Positions 13,240 through 24,300 of a DNA stretch of 64,000 nt are shown piece after piece. Where the stretch lies: NCBI RefSeq assembly GCF_015832195.1, contig NC_052027.1:806001-870000 (forward strand), read 5' to 3'. Numbering within the stretch: position 1 is the stretch's first letter; each line of letters begins with the position of its first letter. A program made the translations under genes and the position numbers. Source of the stretch: Motacilla alba alba (taxonomy: Eukaryota > Chordata > Aves > Passeriformes > Motacillidae). The notes beneath the pieces were generated by a model. That model saw only the letters and a list, made by a program, of their open reading frames with translations. It was not told the origin of the DNA and made no database searches.

Positions 13240-13500
13240 AAAGGGGAAATTGCTGCGGTGTGCCGAGTGGGGCTCGAGATGGGCAGGGGGATACGGGATG
13301 GCTCTGGGAGCTGCTGGAGCTGAGGGTGGAGGTGCTGGAGTGGCAGGAGCCCGGCTGGGGGCTGCGGGGGCATCCCCGGGGGGCTCCCACAGCTCCCGGC
13401 TGCGCTGCCAGGAGCGGGGGAGGGATTGTGCCGGAGCCGCTGCAGCTCCCGGGGGAGGGAGGTGCCGCTGCATCGCCATCTGCTCGCGGGGGGCACGGAA
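13240..13500. promoter_or_regulatory. Small CpG island
   Basis: About 260 bases hold roughly 20 CpGs, with short CCGGAG and CCCGGG blocks. No exon could be tied to it. It may be an alternative promoter of the + strand gene, an outlying part of the 15.1-kb island, or a promoter on the other strand. Confidence 0.45.
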
Positions 13501-13759
13501 CACAGAGGGCTTTTTCCTGTGCTATTTCCAGACAGGGAAAAAGGGAATTCGTGTGTTTCTGTGTCGGAGTTTGCAGCTTTGGGTAGTCATGGCAAAATGC
13601 CCTGGAAGAGCTGAAGGACTTCTCATGCAACGGGAAATAATTCTTACAGGCAATTCTTTTGAAGGCTGTTGTAGCAGTCAGTGTTTGCTTTTCTTCCAGA
13701 GCAAGGCTCTGCTATGGATAAAGAGTTAACAGTCCATTCTGGGCTCCCATACTGAAAAT

Positions 13760-13781
13760 TTATTATTATTATTATTATTAC
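13760..13781. repeat. (ATT)n microsatellite
   Basis: Seven ATT triplets. A similar run is at 29597-29616. Confidence 0.85.
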
Positions 13782-13919
13782 TGCATTGAATTGGAATTGC
13801 TGAGCCACAGCATGAAGGAAACAGGAAGCAGTCAGCCAGGGCTGCACTGGAGGAAGGGGTTCATCCCCCAGAGCTGGGAAGGGGAGCAGAGGGAGAACCT
13901 TCAGCAGAACTGCACAGGC

Positions 13920-14165
13920 AGGACGTGGGTAATGGCTTCAAACTGAAACAGGGCAGATTTAGGTTGGATATGAGAGCTCAATCATTCCCTGCAGGGTGGG
14001 CAGCCCTGGCACAGGTGCCCAGAGCAGCTGTGGTGCCCCTGGATCCCTGGCAGTGCCCAGGGCCAGGCTGGACACTGGGGCTGGAGCAGCCTGGGACAGT
14101 GGGAGGTGTTTTCTGTGGACAGATCATCTTTGAGGTCCCTTCTGATCCAACCACAGTCACAGAAG
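13920..14165 (+). mobile_element. CR1 LINE 3' fragment
   Basis: Starts near GGTAATGGCTTCAAACTGAA and runs through GGGCAGCCCTGGCACAGGTG and the GGCTGGAGCAGCCTGGGACA block. The 3' part is altered after 14108. Confidence 0.85.
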
Positions 14166-14719
14166 TTGTGTCTTTCCTTCCACGGCCACCAGAGCCGATG
14201 GTGACCAATATACCCCATTACAAATCACATCCCGTTATCTGCTCCTAGCTGGGCTCTGAAAATCAGGTCACTGGGGCTGCCCAGAACTTCATTCGGGTTT
14301 GTTTCTGTGCTTGCTTTGTGTTGGTGGTTTGACACACCAAAAATTAGTTCTGCCTTAGTAGAATTGGTAATATTTGAAATTATTTGTCCTGCTTTTCCTA
14401 AGTCCTGGTTCAGCAAAACTTTTCTGGGGCAGGGACAAGAACCAACAGAGGCTTGGCCTAAGCACAGGCTGGTGATGATGAGGAGAATGCACTTCACTGT
14501 TCATTTTTCTAATCCCAGCGTCGTTTTGAGTACCCAGGCAATGGATGGACATGCTTTTCCTGGCAGCACATTCACAATGCTCCACAGCCATGCTCTCATT
14601 TCGAGGTGGATATTTCCCTGGGATGCATCGCTCCATGATGCTGATCTCCCCTGGGGAGACACAAGGGGCAGCTCTGCCTGCAGTGGGCTCTCATTTCACC
14701 CCCAGCCTGAGGCTGCAGC

Positions 14720-14905
14720 GAGTGCCACCACCCGGGTGACCCTGGTGACACGGTCATTGCTGAGTGCCACCAATGGGGTGACCCAGTGACACGGTCATTG
14801 CTGAGTGACCCATCAGGGTGACCCCAGTGACCCAGTCATTACTGGGTGCCACCACCGGGGTGACCCCAGTGGCCCGGTCATTGCTGAGTGCCACCACCAG
14901 GGTGT
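14720..14905. repeat. Tandem repeat, about 42 bp x 4.3
   Basis: Units begin GAGTGCCACCA and end CGGTCATTGCT. They are diverged, and lie 200 bp upstream of the CpG island. Confidence 0.85.
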
Positions 14906-15141
14906 CGCGGTTGTTGGCGTGGCTGCAGCAGCTCTGTCCCCAGGTCCCCCTGCTCTGCCGGACCCCGCGCGTTCCTTTCCTGAGCCCTGCGGGGGTTTGG
15001 ATCCCTCTGGAAAGGCTGGGCAGGGCTGGCAGGGCTCTGTGCCGCTCTGGGTGTCAGTAGGTGTCACCCTGCGGTCGCCGGAGCGCTGCTGGCACCGCGC
15101 AGCTCCTGCCGGGCGCTTCCAGACTCGCTCCGGGAGCTGCA

Positions 15142-15306
15142 GGGTTAATCAGCCGGGAGCCCCGGGACGAACCGGGATTAACCAGCCCGGAGCTCTGGGG
15201 TTAAGCAGCCGGGAGCCCCGGGACGAACCGGGATTAACCAGCCCGGAGCTCTGGGGTTAAGCAGCCGGGAGCCCCGGGACGAACCGGGGTTAGCCAGCCC
15301 GGAGCT
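15142..15306. repeat. GC-rich tandem repeat, 56 bp x 3
   Basis: Units contain GGGTTAAGCAGCCGGGAG and CCCCGGGACGAACCGGGATT and are nearly identical. They lie in the CpG island 55 bp before the candidate start codon. Confidence 0.9.
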
Positions 15307-15360
15307 TCTCGGCAGGCAGGGAGGAAGCGATGCTCGGAGCTTCCCTCGCCGGCCACAGGG

Positions 15361-15373
15361 ATGCTGTGCCCAG
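15361..15373 (+). CDS. Possible first coding exon (4 codons)
   Basis: An ATG with G at -3 and at +4 a C sits inside the CpG island and is followed after 13 bases by a good donor (CCCAG then GTGAGC). It ends in phase 1, which matches the block at 16001. A second upstream ATG at 15330 in another frame reaches the same donor in phase 2, but that phase meets a stop in the next block. The choice of start is weak and 5' UTR extent is unknown. Confidence 0.3.
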
Positions 15374-18300
15374 GTGAGCGCCTGGCTCGGGTTGGGTGTG
15401 CAGGTGCCGCTGGTCCCGGTCCCGGAGCGTGGGGCTCTGCTCAGCAGGATTCAGCAGGGATCAGCTCCCGAAATCTCCTTCGGGAGAAGCGAACCCCGGC
15501 TGAGCCCCGGGCTGCAAACCCGGCTATAAACCCGGCTCAGCCCCGGGCTGCAAACCCGGCTATAAACCCGGCTCAGCATCTGCTCGATGGGCTGCGATCA
15601 GCGGGGGTGGGAGCTGGAGCTGCCCTGCCCGGGATGCTGCACTCCCATCAGGGCACTGAGGAGCCCTCCAGAAGGGATTTGGGGGTGTTCCTGAGCAGAG
15701 CTGGGGAGTGCAGGGGCAGGGTTATCCCTGTCCTGCTGCTCTGCCCATCACCCACAGTGAATGCGAGGAAGAGGAGACTGAGGAAGTCCCTCACAGAGTC
15801 CCTCAGTTCGGGCCCCTTGGGCAAAGGAGCCCCATAATGACCCAGGAAATGACACAGGTGCAGGCTGAACGCTGCTGGGCACCAGAGTGGCACAGAGAAG
15901 CTCTTCTGTCTAAGTGTGGAGGGTGTCAGCTGGGCTTTCTCGGGGCTGCAGGGTGTCCATGCCCTTAAATCGCCCCTCTTGCTGTGTCTGACTCTGCCAG
16001 TGCCCAGCCCCTGGTGGAAGCTCCAGCCTGACCCCGGATCCTCACCTGGACGGCAGTGCGGTGGAACTGATTCATTCTCCCCGGGTAAGTGGCTTTGGCA
16101 GCCACTCCAAACCCATCCCCAGTGCAGCCACTTTCATATCCACCCTAATGCTGCTCCCTCCAGTAGGAGAGGAGATTTAAGCTAAATCAGGAGGGCTCAG
16201 ATGTGCTTATGCTGTCTATCCCTTCCCTCCTCTCTGTTCCCATCCCTGTAACTGCTGACATTAGTCAAACTGCAGGTAATACTTTTTCCACAGACCTGTG
16301 GAACTGACACGGGGTTTATAAACCTGGGCAGGGTTTGCTGGCCTTCCCAGGCTTGCAAACTCAGCAAAAATCTGCCTCAGCTGCAAAATGCCCCCACAGG
16401 AGGGATGTGTGGTGTCCAGAGGATGGTGCAGTGCTTGGCCAGGGCTGGCTGCTCCTCTGCCTGGTCCTGGCAGTGCCAGGATCGTGTGTTGGGCAGCAGA
16501 GCCCAAGGCAACATCCCCCGAGCTTTAAGGTTTCTGCTGCAGTTCAGTCAATGAAGGATAATTTTGTGTCTTGTCTTAGGGAAAAATCCTTGCCTGGGAA
16601 TCACTTTTCTGTCCCTTTTATTGCCAGTGCTAAGGTGGCTTTGCGTGTCAAGAAATCCCAGCCTGGAGGGACTCTCCCAAGTCCATCCCGTGCCCTGTTG
16701 GGGATGCAGCCTCATCCCACCAAGGCCAGCCCCAGAAAGAATTGGGTGTCATGCAGGTGGAATGTGAGGGTGAAACGAGTTGTTAATTGTGCAGCAGAGG
16801 TGAGGCAGAGCAGGGATTCTCATTATCATTACTCACTTACAAGATGGGTGAAGAACAAAATAATTACCAAACCAGCCTGCTGCAAGAATGGAGCTGGTGC
16901 TGGCAACTAATGTGCTTGTAGGCTTTTGTGAAAAATGCAGGATTATCCCCTTCATTTCACCCATTCAGCTCGTTTCTAGCTCATTTTGCTCTGCTGTTTC
17001 TCTAACGAATGCCAATTGTGGTTCATGGCTCCATCCCTTCCTGGCTGACACATTGATCCTTCCTCAGGAGGCTCCCTAGTCTGTTCCTCAGCAGCTCAAT
17101 AGTGTATTTTACCCTCAGTCTAACAATTTTATTTAAAATAGAGACCTCCTCCTGCTGCACACTTGATACCTGTGGCACTTGGCTGTGGTGCAGCCTTGCC
17201 CTGGGCTGCCTCAGGTGGGCTGGGGATGTTTGCAGGGTGAGATTTGAATGGAATCAGTATTTTCAGGCAGGAACACAGCAGCGGTGTATCCTGCTGCACC
17301 TGGACTTTCCCGTTGAGTTCCCTTTTCAGACACTCTCAGAGGAGGAGGAGAAGTGTCCTGTGAGCTCAGAGATGGGGTGGGGCTGGGCAGGGTGTTTGCC
17401 CAATTTCAGAGGCTTTGTGTCCCACGGTGCATTGTGCTCTGAGTGTGAAGCCAGCCTTGGCAATGCCTGTCTGTGCCAGGATGTGGCTGGGAATGATAAT
17501 GTGGATTTGGTAAAAACCCGCCAGTTCTGGCAAACACTTTGTGATTAGGTTGTACATCGTGCAGTAAAACCAAAATAATGTTCAAGTGAACATAAAAAGG
17601 TGGAAACTTTGAAAGGAAGTGTGAGCTAGGGTTTGGATTCTCTATTTTTTCCATCTCAAGTTGTTTTATTCATGCACTTTTTTGGGAATTACACCTGAAT
17701 CAAACAACTGCTCTGCCTGTGGTTTTTTTCCCCTTTCTCCCTTATTTTCACACAGTGAGAAGTGGGAACTGTGCTGGGTTCCTCCCTTGCTGGTGATGCC
17801 CCCTGGGCTCAGCCTCCCAGGGATGGATTTTACCTTTGAGGAGGACAATCGCTGACCTTCAAACCCGCAGTAAGTGGGAATTAGCCTTGCTTGTACCCAC
17901 CCTCCCAGAGCTGGGGAGGAGCTGCTGTTCCCCTCTGCAGAACCTCAGAGTCCCTCAGCTTCCTCAACAGCTCCTTAAAACCCATCAGTTCTGAGCTAGG
18001 CTGGCAAAAGCAAAGCAAACTGAGCGAGGAACCTGCCCGAGAGCCTGAGCTCTTGTGATATTCCCTCTCTTCCTCCCTCCTTCAGTGTTTTGGTTGTGGT
18101 GCCTTCTGTGCTCTCCTCACCTTGGCTGCCTGGGGTGGTGCCTCTGCATTGTTATTTCAGCCCTGCTCCTCCTCTCCAGCAGCAATTGGCTGGCACCTGA
18201 TGCTTTGCTGTTCCTGGCACCCCACTTACATTTCACTTCTCTTATCAGCTGATTTACTGCCTCTAGACAGAAGATGAATAGTTTGCACTTTGTACTCTTA

Positions 18301-21300
18301 AATCAAAGCAGAATGGGAAAGACTGCTTTAATCATATTTTATTCCAACCCCACTTATCTGAATCACCTATTGCTTAGCCCTGTCAGCAGTGATATGTCTG
18401 CAATTTCCTATCTTAGCTGTGCCTCAGCACAGCACCAAGGCTTTGCTTATTCATGACTCCAGCATTGTTTAATCCCCAAACTGGGAGAGGCTCGGAGCAG
18501 CTCCATGCGACTCCGTGGCTCAGACAGTGAGAACAGAAATCGCTGGTTTATTTTGCCATTGTTTAATTTTGTTACTATTGTTTTATTATTTTATGCTGGT
18601 TTGTTTTGCCATTGGAACCACGTTTGGAACAGGGCCTGTGAGCTGGGGCTGAGCTCAGCCTGACGTTTCTGTCCGGGTTTCACATGAGATTGATTCCAGG
18701 CTTTCCAGGCACAGCTCTGTTCACACAGAGCAGGAGCAGCCAGTGTGGGGGAAGGAGGGAAGTGCAGTGGGCTTTGGCCTAATGGTCGTTTCACCAGGGC
18801 CTGATGTAACTTGTGGCATCTGGGGCTATGAGCAGGAACTTGAATTTAAAGCTTTAAATTAAAAGCATGCTTTTGATTGCTGGTTTGAGATTGATTTATT
18901 ATGAAAGTTAAGAATTAAAGCAACTTGGTTAAAATATTATATATGTATATATATATCACATATATTTCATGCACCTTTTTTTTGTGATGTAGTATTTTGA
19001 TCTTAAAAAAAAAATGTTGGGGCTGTTTTTTCAGTGGACTTTGAATGTCATGGTTCCAGCTTTGTGGATACACCTCCCTGGTGCCTGGATAATGCATGTG
19101 GAAACAAGCAATCCACACCTTCCATGGTCAAAAAGGAACCATTAAAGGGATTTGGTGCAGCCTAGCAATGCTAAATGGCTTAAATCTCAAAATAATACAA
19201 ATGAGATTTGAAAATTCAGTAGTGGAGGAAGTTTCTCTCCATGCCTCCTGTTTGTGTGTGCATGGAGCATTCCAATGAGTGGGAACTCATCCAGAGGAAT
19301 CTGCTGCAGGCATGAGGGGTTTTGCTGCTTCTCTCTTGAGCTGGATGGGAGCTGACGGGGTGTGTGAGGAGTTGCTGACCTTTTCAGGGGGCTGCTTTTC
19401 CACCTGCAGCACCTGAAGGTTGCTGCTGGGCCGTGCTGATCTCTGCTGTTAGCCACAAAGCAATTAAAGATATCCTTCAGTTGATAGCTGGGGGTAATTT
19501 TTATTTTCCTTCTTGCCCGTTGCCAGAATCTGGGGTGATTTATGTGGCTGGAGCAGAACTGTGTGTGCTGTGAGCAGTTTATTCAGAATTTCCCATTGCT
19601 TCACCAGAGTGTGGCTGCATAAATGATACTTTGTGGTTTGAACTTGTCTGCTACTTTATTGGATGGAAATCAAGCAATGGAACAGCTTTTGCCTTCAACT
19701 TCCAGGGCTTGGGCTCAGGACCAGGGTCTGGGTCATCCCTTCAGGCCGAGCCCCTTTGAGGGGACAAAGCTCAATTGAATTATGTCTTCTACCCGGCTAA
19801 AGCTCAAACCAGAGTCCTGGCTGAAAAGGCTTCTCCAAGTTATGCAGCTCACTGGTTTATTTTTTTAAAAATCATTTAATAGTATTTTTACAGCTTTTCC
19901 CACAACTCAGCTAAAAATCCCATTTCTGTTTTGTGTTATTATGTCCAAATTCCTTTTCAGCTGCTGAAGGAAATTATTGTAGCCCAGTGATTCCAAAGGA
20001 CCACAGAGCATTATTGAGATAAAACCCAGCTCTCAGCTCAGGGGGCCATGAGGCGTTGCCCCCTCAGCCTGGGGGCTGTGGGAGATGCAGGAGGGGCAGC
20101 TGGGGGATGCACAGGTCCTGACAGCTGACTCTGATCTGAGCCACCTGCACAAGAGTGTTTGCACCCCAGGCCTTGGCTTGCCCAATCAGTAACACCCTTT
20201 GCCTTGATTTTTACCATCCCCGAGCTGTTAAAAAGCATCTGGACAAGAACCTCAGTCCTTGGAATTGTGTCTGGGGCCCTGGGGCTGCCGAGGCTGTGAT
20301 TTCTGCCCTGCTCAGTGCCCTGCTGAGTGCCAGCTCACAGCTACCTGAGCTGCTTCCCTCTCCCAAAGCAGCCCCAAGGCTCTGAAGCAGCCCTGGCATC
20401 TCTGGGATGAGCAGAGGGCAGGGCTGAGCAGCCCAGGCACAGTTTGGAGGGAGGGCAGGGCAGGGCTTGGGCCAGCCAGAGCTCGGGCTCTGCTCAGGGG
20501 GTGCTTCTGGCAGGAGAAGCTGGGGCTGAGGGGGACAGGAGCTGTTTGTGCACCCCATGGCTGGTCCCTATAACGTGGGGGAGCCCCAGTGTCCCTTGGG
20601 GAGCCCCAGTGTCCCTTGGGGAGCACCAGCACACCAGGAGCTGGAGCTGCTGGGACAAGACGAAACTCAGGACATCAACAGGACATCTGTGTCCTTCACT
20701 CTCCCCGTGGAACTGAGCTGCTGCTCTTCCCTGGAGGTCTTTCTTGCTGGATTTGTTATGTTGAAGGTGGATGTGGCACCATGCTTTACTTGGGTGTAAC
20801 ACTGAGGTCTTACCGAGTGCTTCAAAATGGAGCTTGTGCTTTTGGGCTGAGCTTTGCTGGTGCTTGCTTGGTTGATAAATGAGGGAAATGTGCTCTGGTG
20901 AGGCTTTTCTTCCTCTGGAATATCAGCCTGATGATGCTGCAGCAGCTGTGACTGAGGTGGAAAACATCCTCCCTGCTCAAGGGCCACAGCTGGGAACTGA
21001 GAAGGGTGGAAATCTGGAAATCGCAGGTGGCCCTGGGAGTTTTTCAGCTCAGGGAAGAAATTTCCCTAATTTGCATCCATTCCAGTCCCTCTGGCTTTCT
21101 TCTTTATCAGGAAAGCAACAGTAGCTGCAGGATCCATGGCTGGTGTGTGCTTGCTGTCTCTGGAAATAATAGGGGACTTATGGAAATCTCAGTTAGCAAA
21201 GTGGCAGTTCTGAAGCGAATCCCTTTGGTTCAGTTTCTTGCAGAACACATTTAAAGAACTCTCAGTAATCATTTCATGCTAAAGCTCAAATTGTCTTGTT

Positions 21301-24300
21301 AGATTGTTGCTTTTGAGTGGAGAAATGGATTGACATTGATTTCCCCCCCCTTTTACACTGATATTCAAGTTTTTTGTGTCAGTCTGATTTGACAGAAACT
21401 GAGATCTGTCTTTATTATTTTTAGGCTGCTGACAGCTCAGTGTTTTTGGCAGATAGAAGGATATTTTCACCCTTCTGATAGGGATTACCCTGTTTAATGT
21501 CCTCTCTTCCCTGCATTTCTCTTGAACACGTAACAAAGTTGCCCAGCTGGATCCTGGATAAGACATTCACTTAATGCATTTGTTTATTAATTATCCCCTG
21601 TAATTTCTGGGGTCCAGGCACTGCACCCCAACCTACCTCAGCGGAGAACCCCACAGCCCGTCCCATCCCCAAGCCCTCGGAGCTGCCAGGACACTGGGCA
21701 GCAGCATTCCTGTCAGCACCATGGACAGCAGCATTCCTGGAAGGACCATGAGAATTCCTGCCAGGATTCCTGGGCAGCAGCACTCCCGGTTCAGCACCAT
21801 GGACAGCGCCACTCCCGGTTCAGCACCATGGACAGCGCCACCCCCAGTTCAGCACCATGGACAGCTTCGTTCCCGGTTCAGCACCATGGACAGCGCCATT
21901 CCCGGTTCAGCACCATGGACAGCGCCATTCCCGGTTCAGCACCATGGACAGCGCCATTCCCGGTTCAGCACCATGGACAGCTCCGTTCCCGGTTCAGCAC
22001 CATGGACAGCTCCGTTCCCGGTTCAGCACCATGGACAGCGCCATTCCCGGTTCAGCACCATAGACAGCGCCAGTCCCGGTTCAGCACCATGGACAGCTCC
22101 GTTCCCGGTTCAGCACCATGGACAGCTCCGTTCCCGGTTCAGCACCATGGACAGCTCCAATCCCGGTTCAGCACCATGGACAGCGCCACCCTCCAATTCA
22201 GCACCATGGACAGCTCCGTCCCCGGTTCAGCACCATGGACAGCTCCGTTCCCGGTTCAGCACCATGGACAGCGCCACTCCCGGTTCAGCACCATGGACAG
22301 CGCCACTCCCGGTTCAGCACCATGGACAGCTCCGTTCCCGGTTCAGCACCATGGACAGCTCCGTTCCCAGTTCAGCACCATGGACAGCGCCACTCCCGGT
22401 TCAGCACCATGGACAGCGCCACTCCCGGTTCAGCACCATGGACAGCTCCGTTCCCGGTTCAGCACCATGGACAGCGCCACCCCCAGTTCAGCACCATGGA
22501 CAGCTCCGTTCCCGGTTCAGCACCATGGACAGCGCCATTCCCGGTTCAGCACCATGGACAGCGCCAGCCCCCAAATTCAGCACCATGGACAGCTCCGTTC
22601 CCGGTTCAGCACCATGGACAGCGCCGTTCCCGGTTCAGCACCATGGACAGCTCCACTCCCGGTTCAGCACCATGGACAGCGCCACCCCCAGTTCAGCACC
22701 ATGGACAGTGCCACCCCCAGTTCAGCACCATGGACAGCGCCAGCCCCCAAATTCAGCACCATGGACAGCGCCAGCCCCCAAATTCAGCACCATGGACAGC
22801 GACACCCCCAAAATTCAGCACCATGGACAGCGACACCCCCAGTTCAGCACCATGGACAGCGCCAGCCCCCAAAATTCAGCACCATGGACAGCGCCACCCC
22901 CGGTTCAGCACCATGGACAGCGCCACCCCCAAAATTTAGCACCATGGACAGCGCCAGCCCCCAAATTCAGCACCATGGACAGCGCCACCCCCATTTCAGC
23001 ACCATGGACAGCGCCACCCCCAAAATTCAGCACCATGGACAGCGCCAGCTCCCAATTCAGCACCATGGACAGCGCCACCCCCAAAATTCAGCACCATGGA
23101 CAGCGCCAGCCCCCAAATTCAGCACCATGGACAGCGCCACCCCCCAAATTCAGCACCATGGACAGCGCCAACCCCCAAATTCAGCACCATGGACAGCGCC
23201 AGCCCCCAAATTCAGCACCATGGACAGCGCCAGCCCCAGTTCAGCACCATGGACAGCGCCAGCCCCCAAAATTCAGCACCATGGACAGCGCCACCCCCGC
23301 TTCAGCACCATGGACAGCGCCACCCCCAAAATTCAGCACCATGGACAGCGCCACCCCCAGTTCAGCACCATGGACAGCGCCACCCCCCAAATTCAGCACC
23401 ATGGACAGCGCCACTCCCCAAATTCAGCACCATGGACAGCAGCATTCCTGTCTGGATTCCTGGGCAGCTGCACTCCTGTCAGGACCACGGACAGCAGAAT
23501 TCCTGCCGGGGCCCTGGGCAGCAGAATTCCTGGAAGGACCATGAGAATTCCTGTCAGGACCCTGGGCAGCAGAATTCCTGTCAGGACCCTGGCAGCAGAA
23601 TTCCTGTCGGGACCCTGGGCTGCGGAATCCCTGCCAGGACCCTGGGCAGCGGAATCCCTGCCAGGACCCTGGGCAGCAGAATTCCTGCCAGGACACTGGG
23701 CAGCAGAATTGTGCCGGTGCCTGGGGCTGTTTCTGGCTTTTGTCAGAAGCTGAAGGCAATGATCCCGGGCCCCCAGCACAGATGCGTCTCTTGCAGTAAA
23801 TGTGTCCCAAAGGGGGTGAGAGCTTTGCTGGAAGGTTTTAATTTTCTCTGCAGGTAAAAGCCATTTCTGTGCTGCTTTGGAATGAAACCAGAAAGAAACC
23901 GTGCCTGAATGAGCTTTCTGTGTCAGAGCACAGCTCTGGCTGACAGAAACCTGAGGGACTGGAGGGACCTGAAGCTACACTGGTTTTTAAAATTTTTTAA
24001 AATTCTTTTTCTTCAGAGCTATTGAGATTACCTTGTGAACTTGCTGTGCTCTCTCAGGCTGACCCAGCCCTGTCTCCGTTCCAGTTTTGTTCGTGTTCTG
24101 TGACTTAGCAGGGGCTGAAGCAGCCACAGCTGTGCCTGGGTTTGGCAGGGTTGGGGTGTCCCCTGTCCCATCCGAGGACAAAGCCAGGTGGCACCACTGC
24201 CCAGAGCACGGGCTGGGCGCCAGTTTGTCCATGGGAGTGACTTCGGAGTAACCTTGATGGATGTGACTATCCAGCAGAGTGAAGGCGGCTTGGTTAGCCT

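Larger units (their letters stand above)
15060..15610. promoter_or_regulatory. CpG island, candidate promoter
   Basis: CpG dinucleotides are frequent here, while most of the window is CpG-poor. The island contains two GC-rich tandem repeats and the candidate first coding exon with donor at 15374. It is the natural 5' end for the + strand gene. Confidence 0.6.
16085..21687 (+). other. First part of a long intron
   Basis: Open frames of up to 191 codons occur at 16335-16910, but acceptors and donors do not bound a consistent exon. A/T-rich and otherwise featureless. Confidence 0.4.

Noticed and set aside
16335..16910. 191-codon + strand frame
   Set aside because: No acceptor and donor pair bounds it, and a sub-block ending at 16793 has a weak acceptor. 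Chance opening is possible.
17751..17870. Exon-like block before GTAAGT at 17870
   Set aside because: The frame that begins at the good acceptor reaches TGA before the donor; other frames close earlier.
21721..23753. Open frames of 607 and 641 codons
   Set aside because: They are produced by the 29/31-bp tandem units, which lack stops in every frame. No splice or start evidence.
23797..23856. Exon-like block ending CTCTGCAG/GTAAAA
   Set aside because: The frame needed by neighbouring exons contains a stop.
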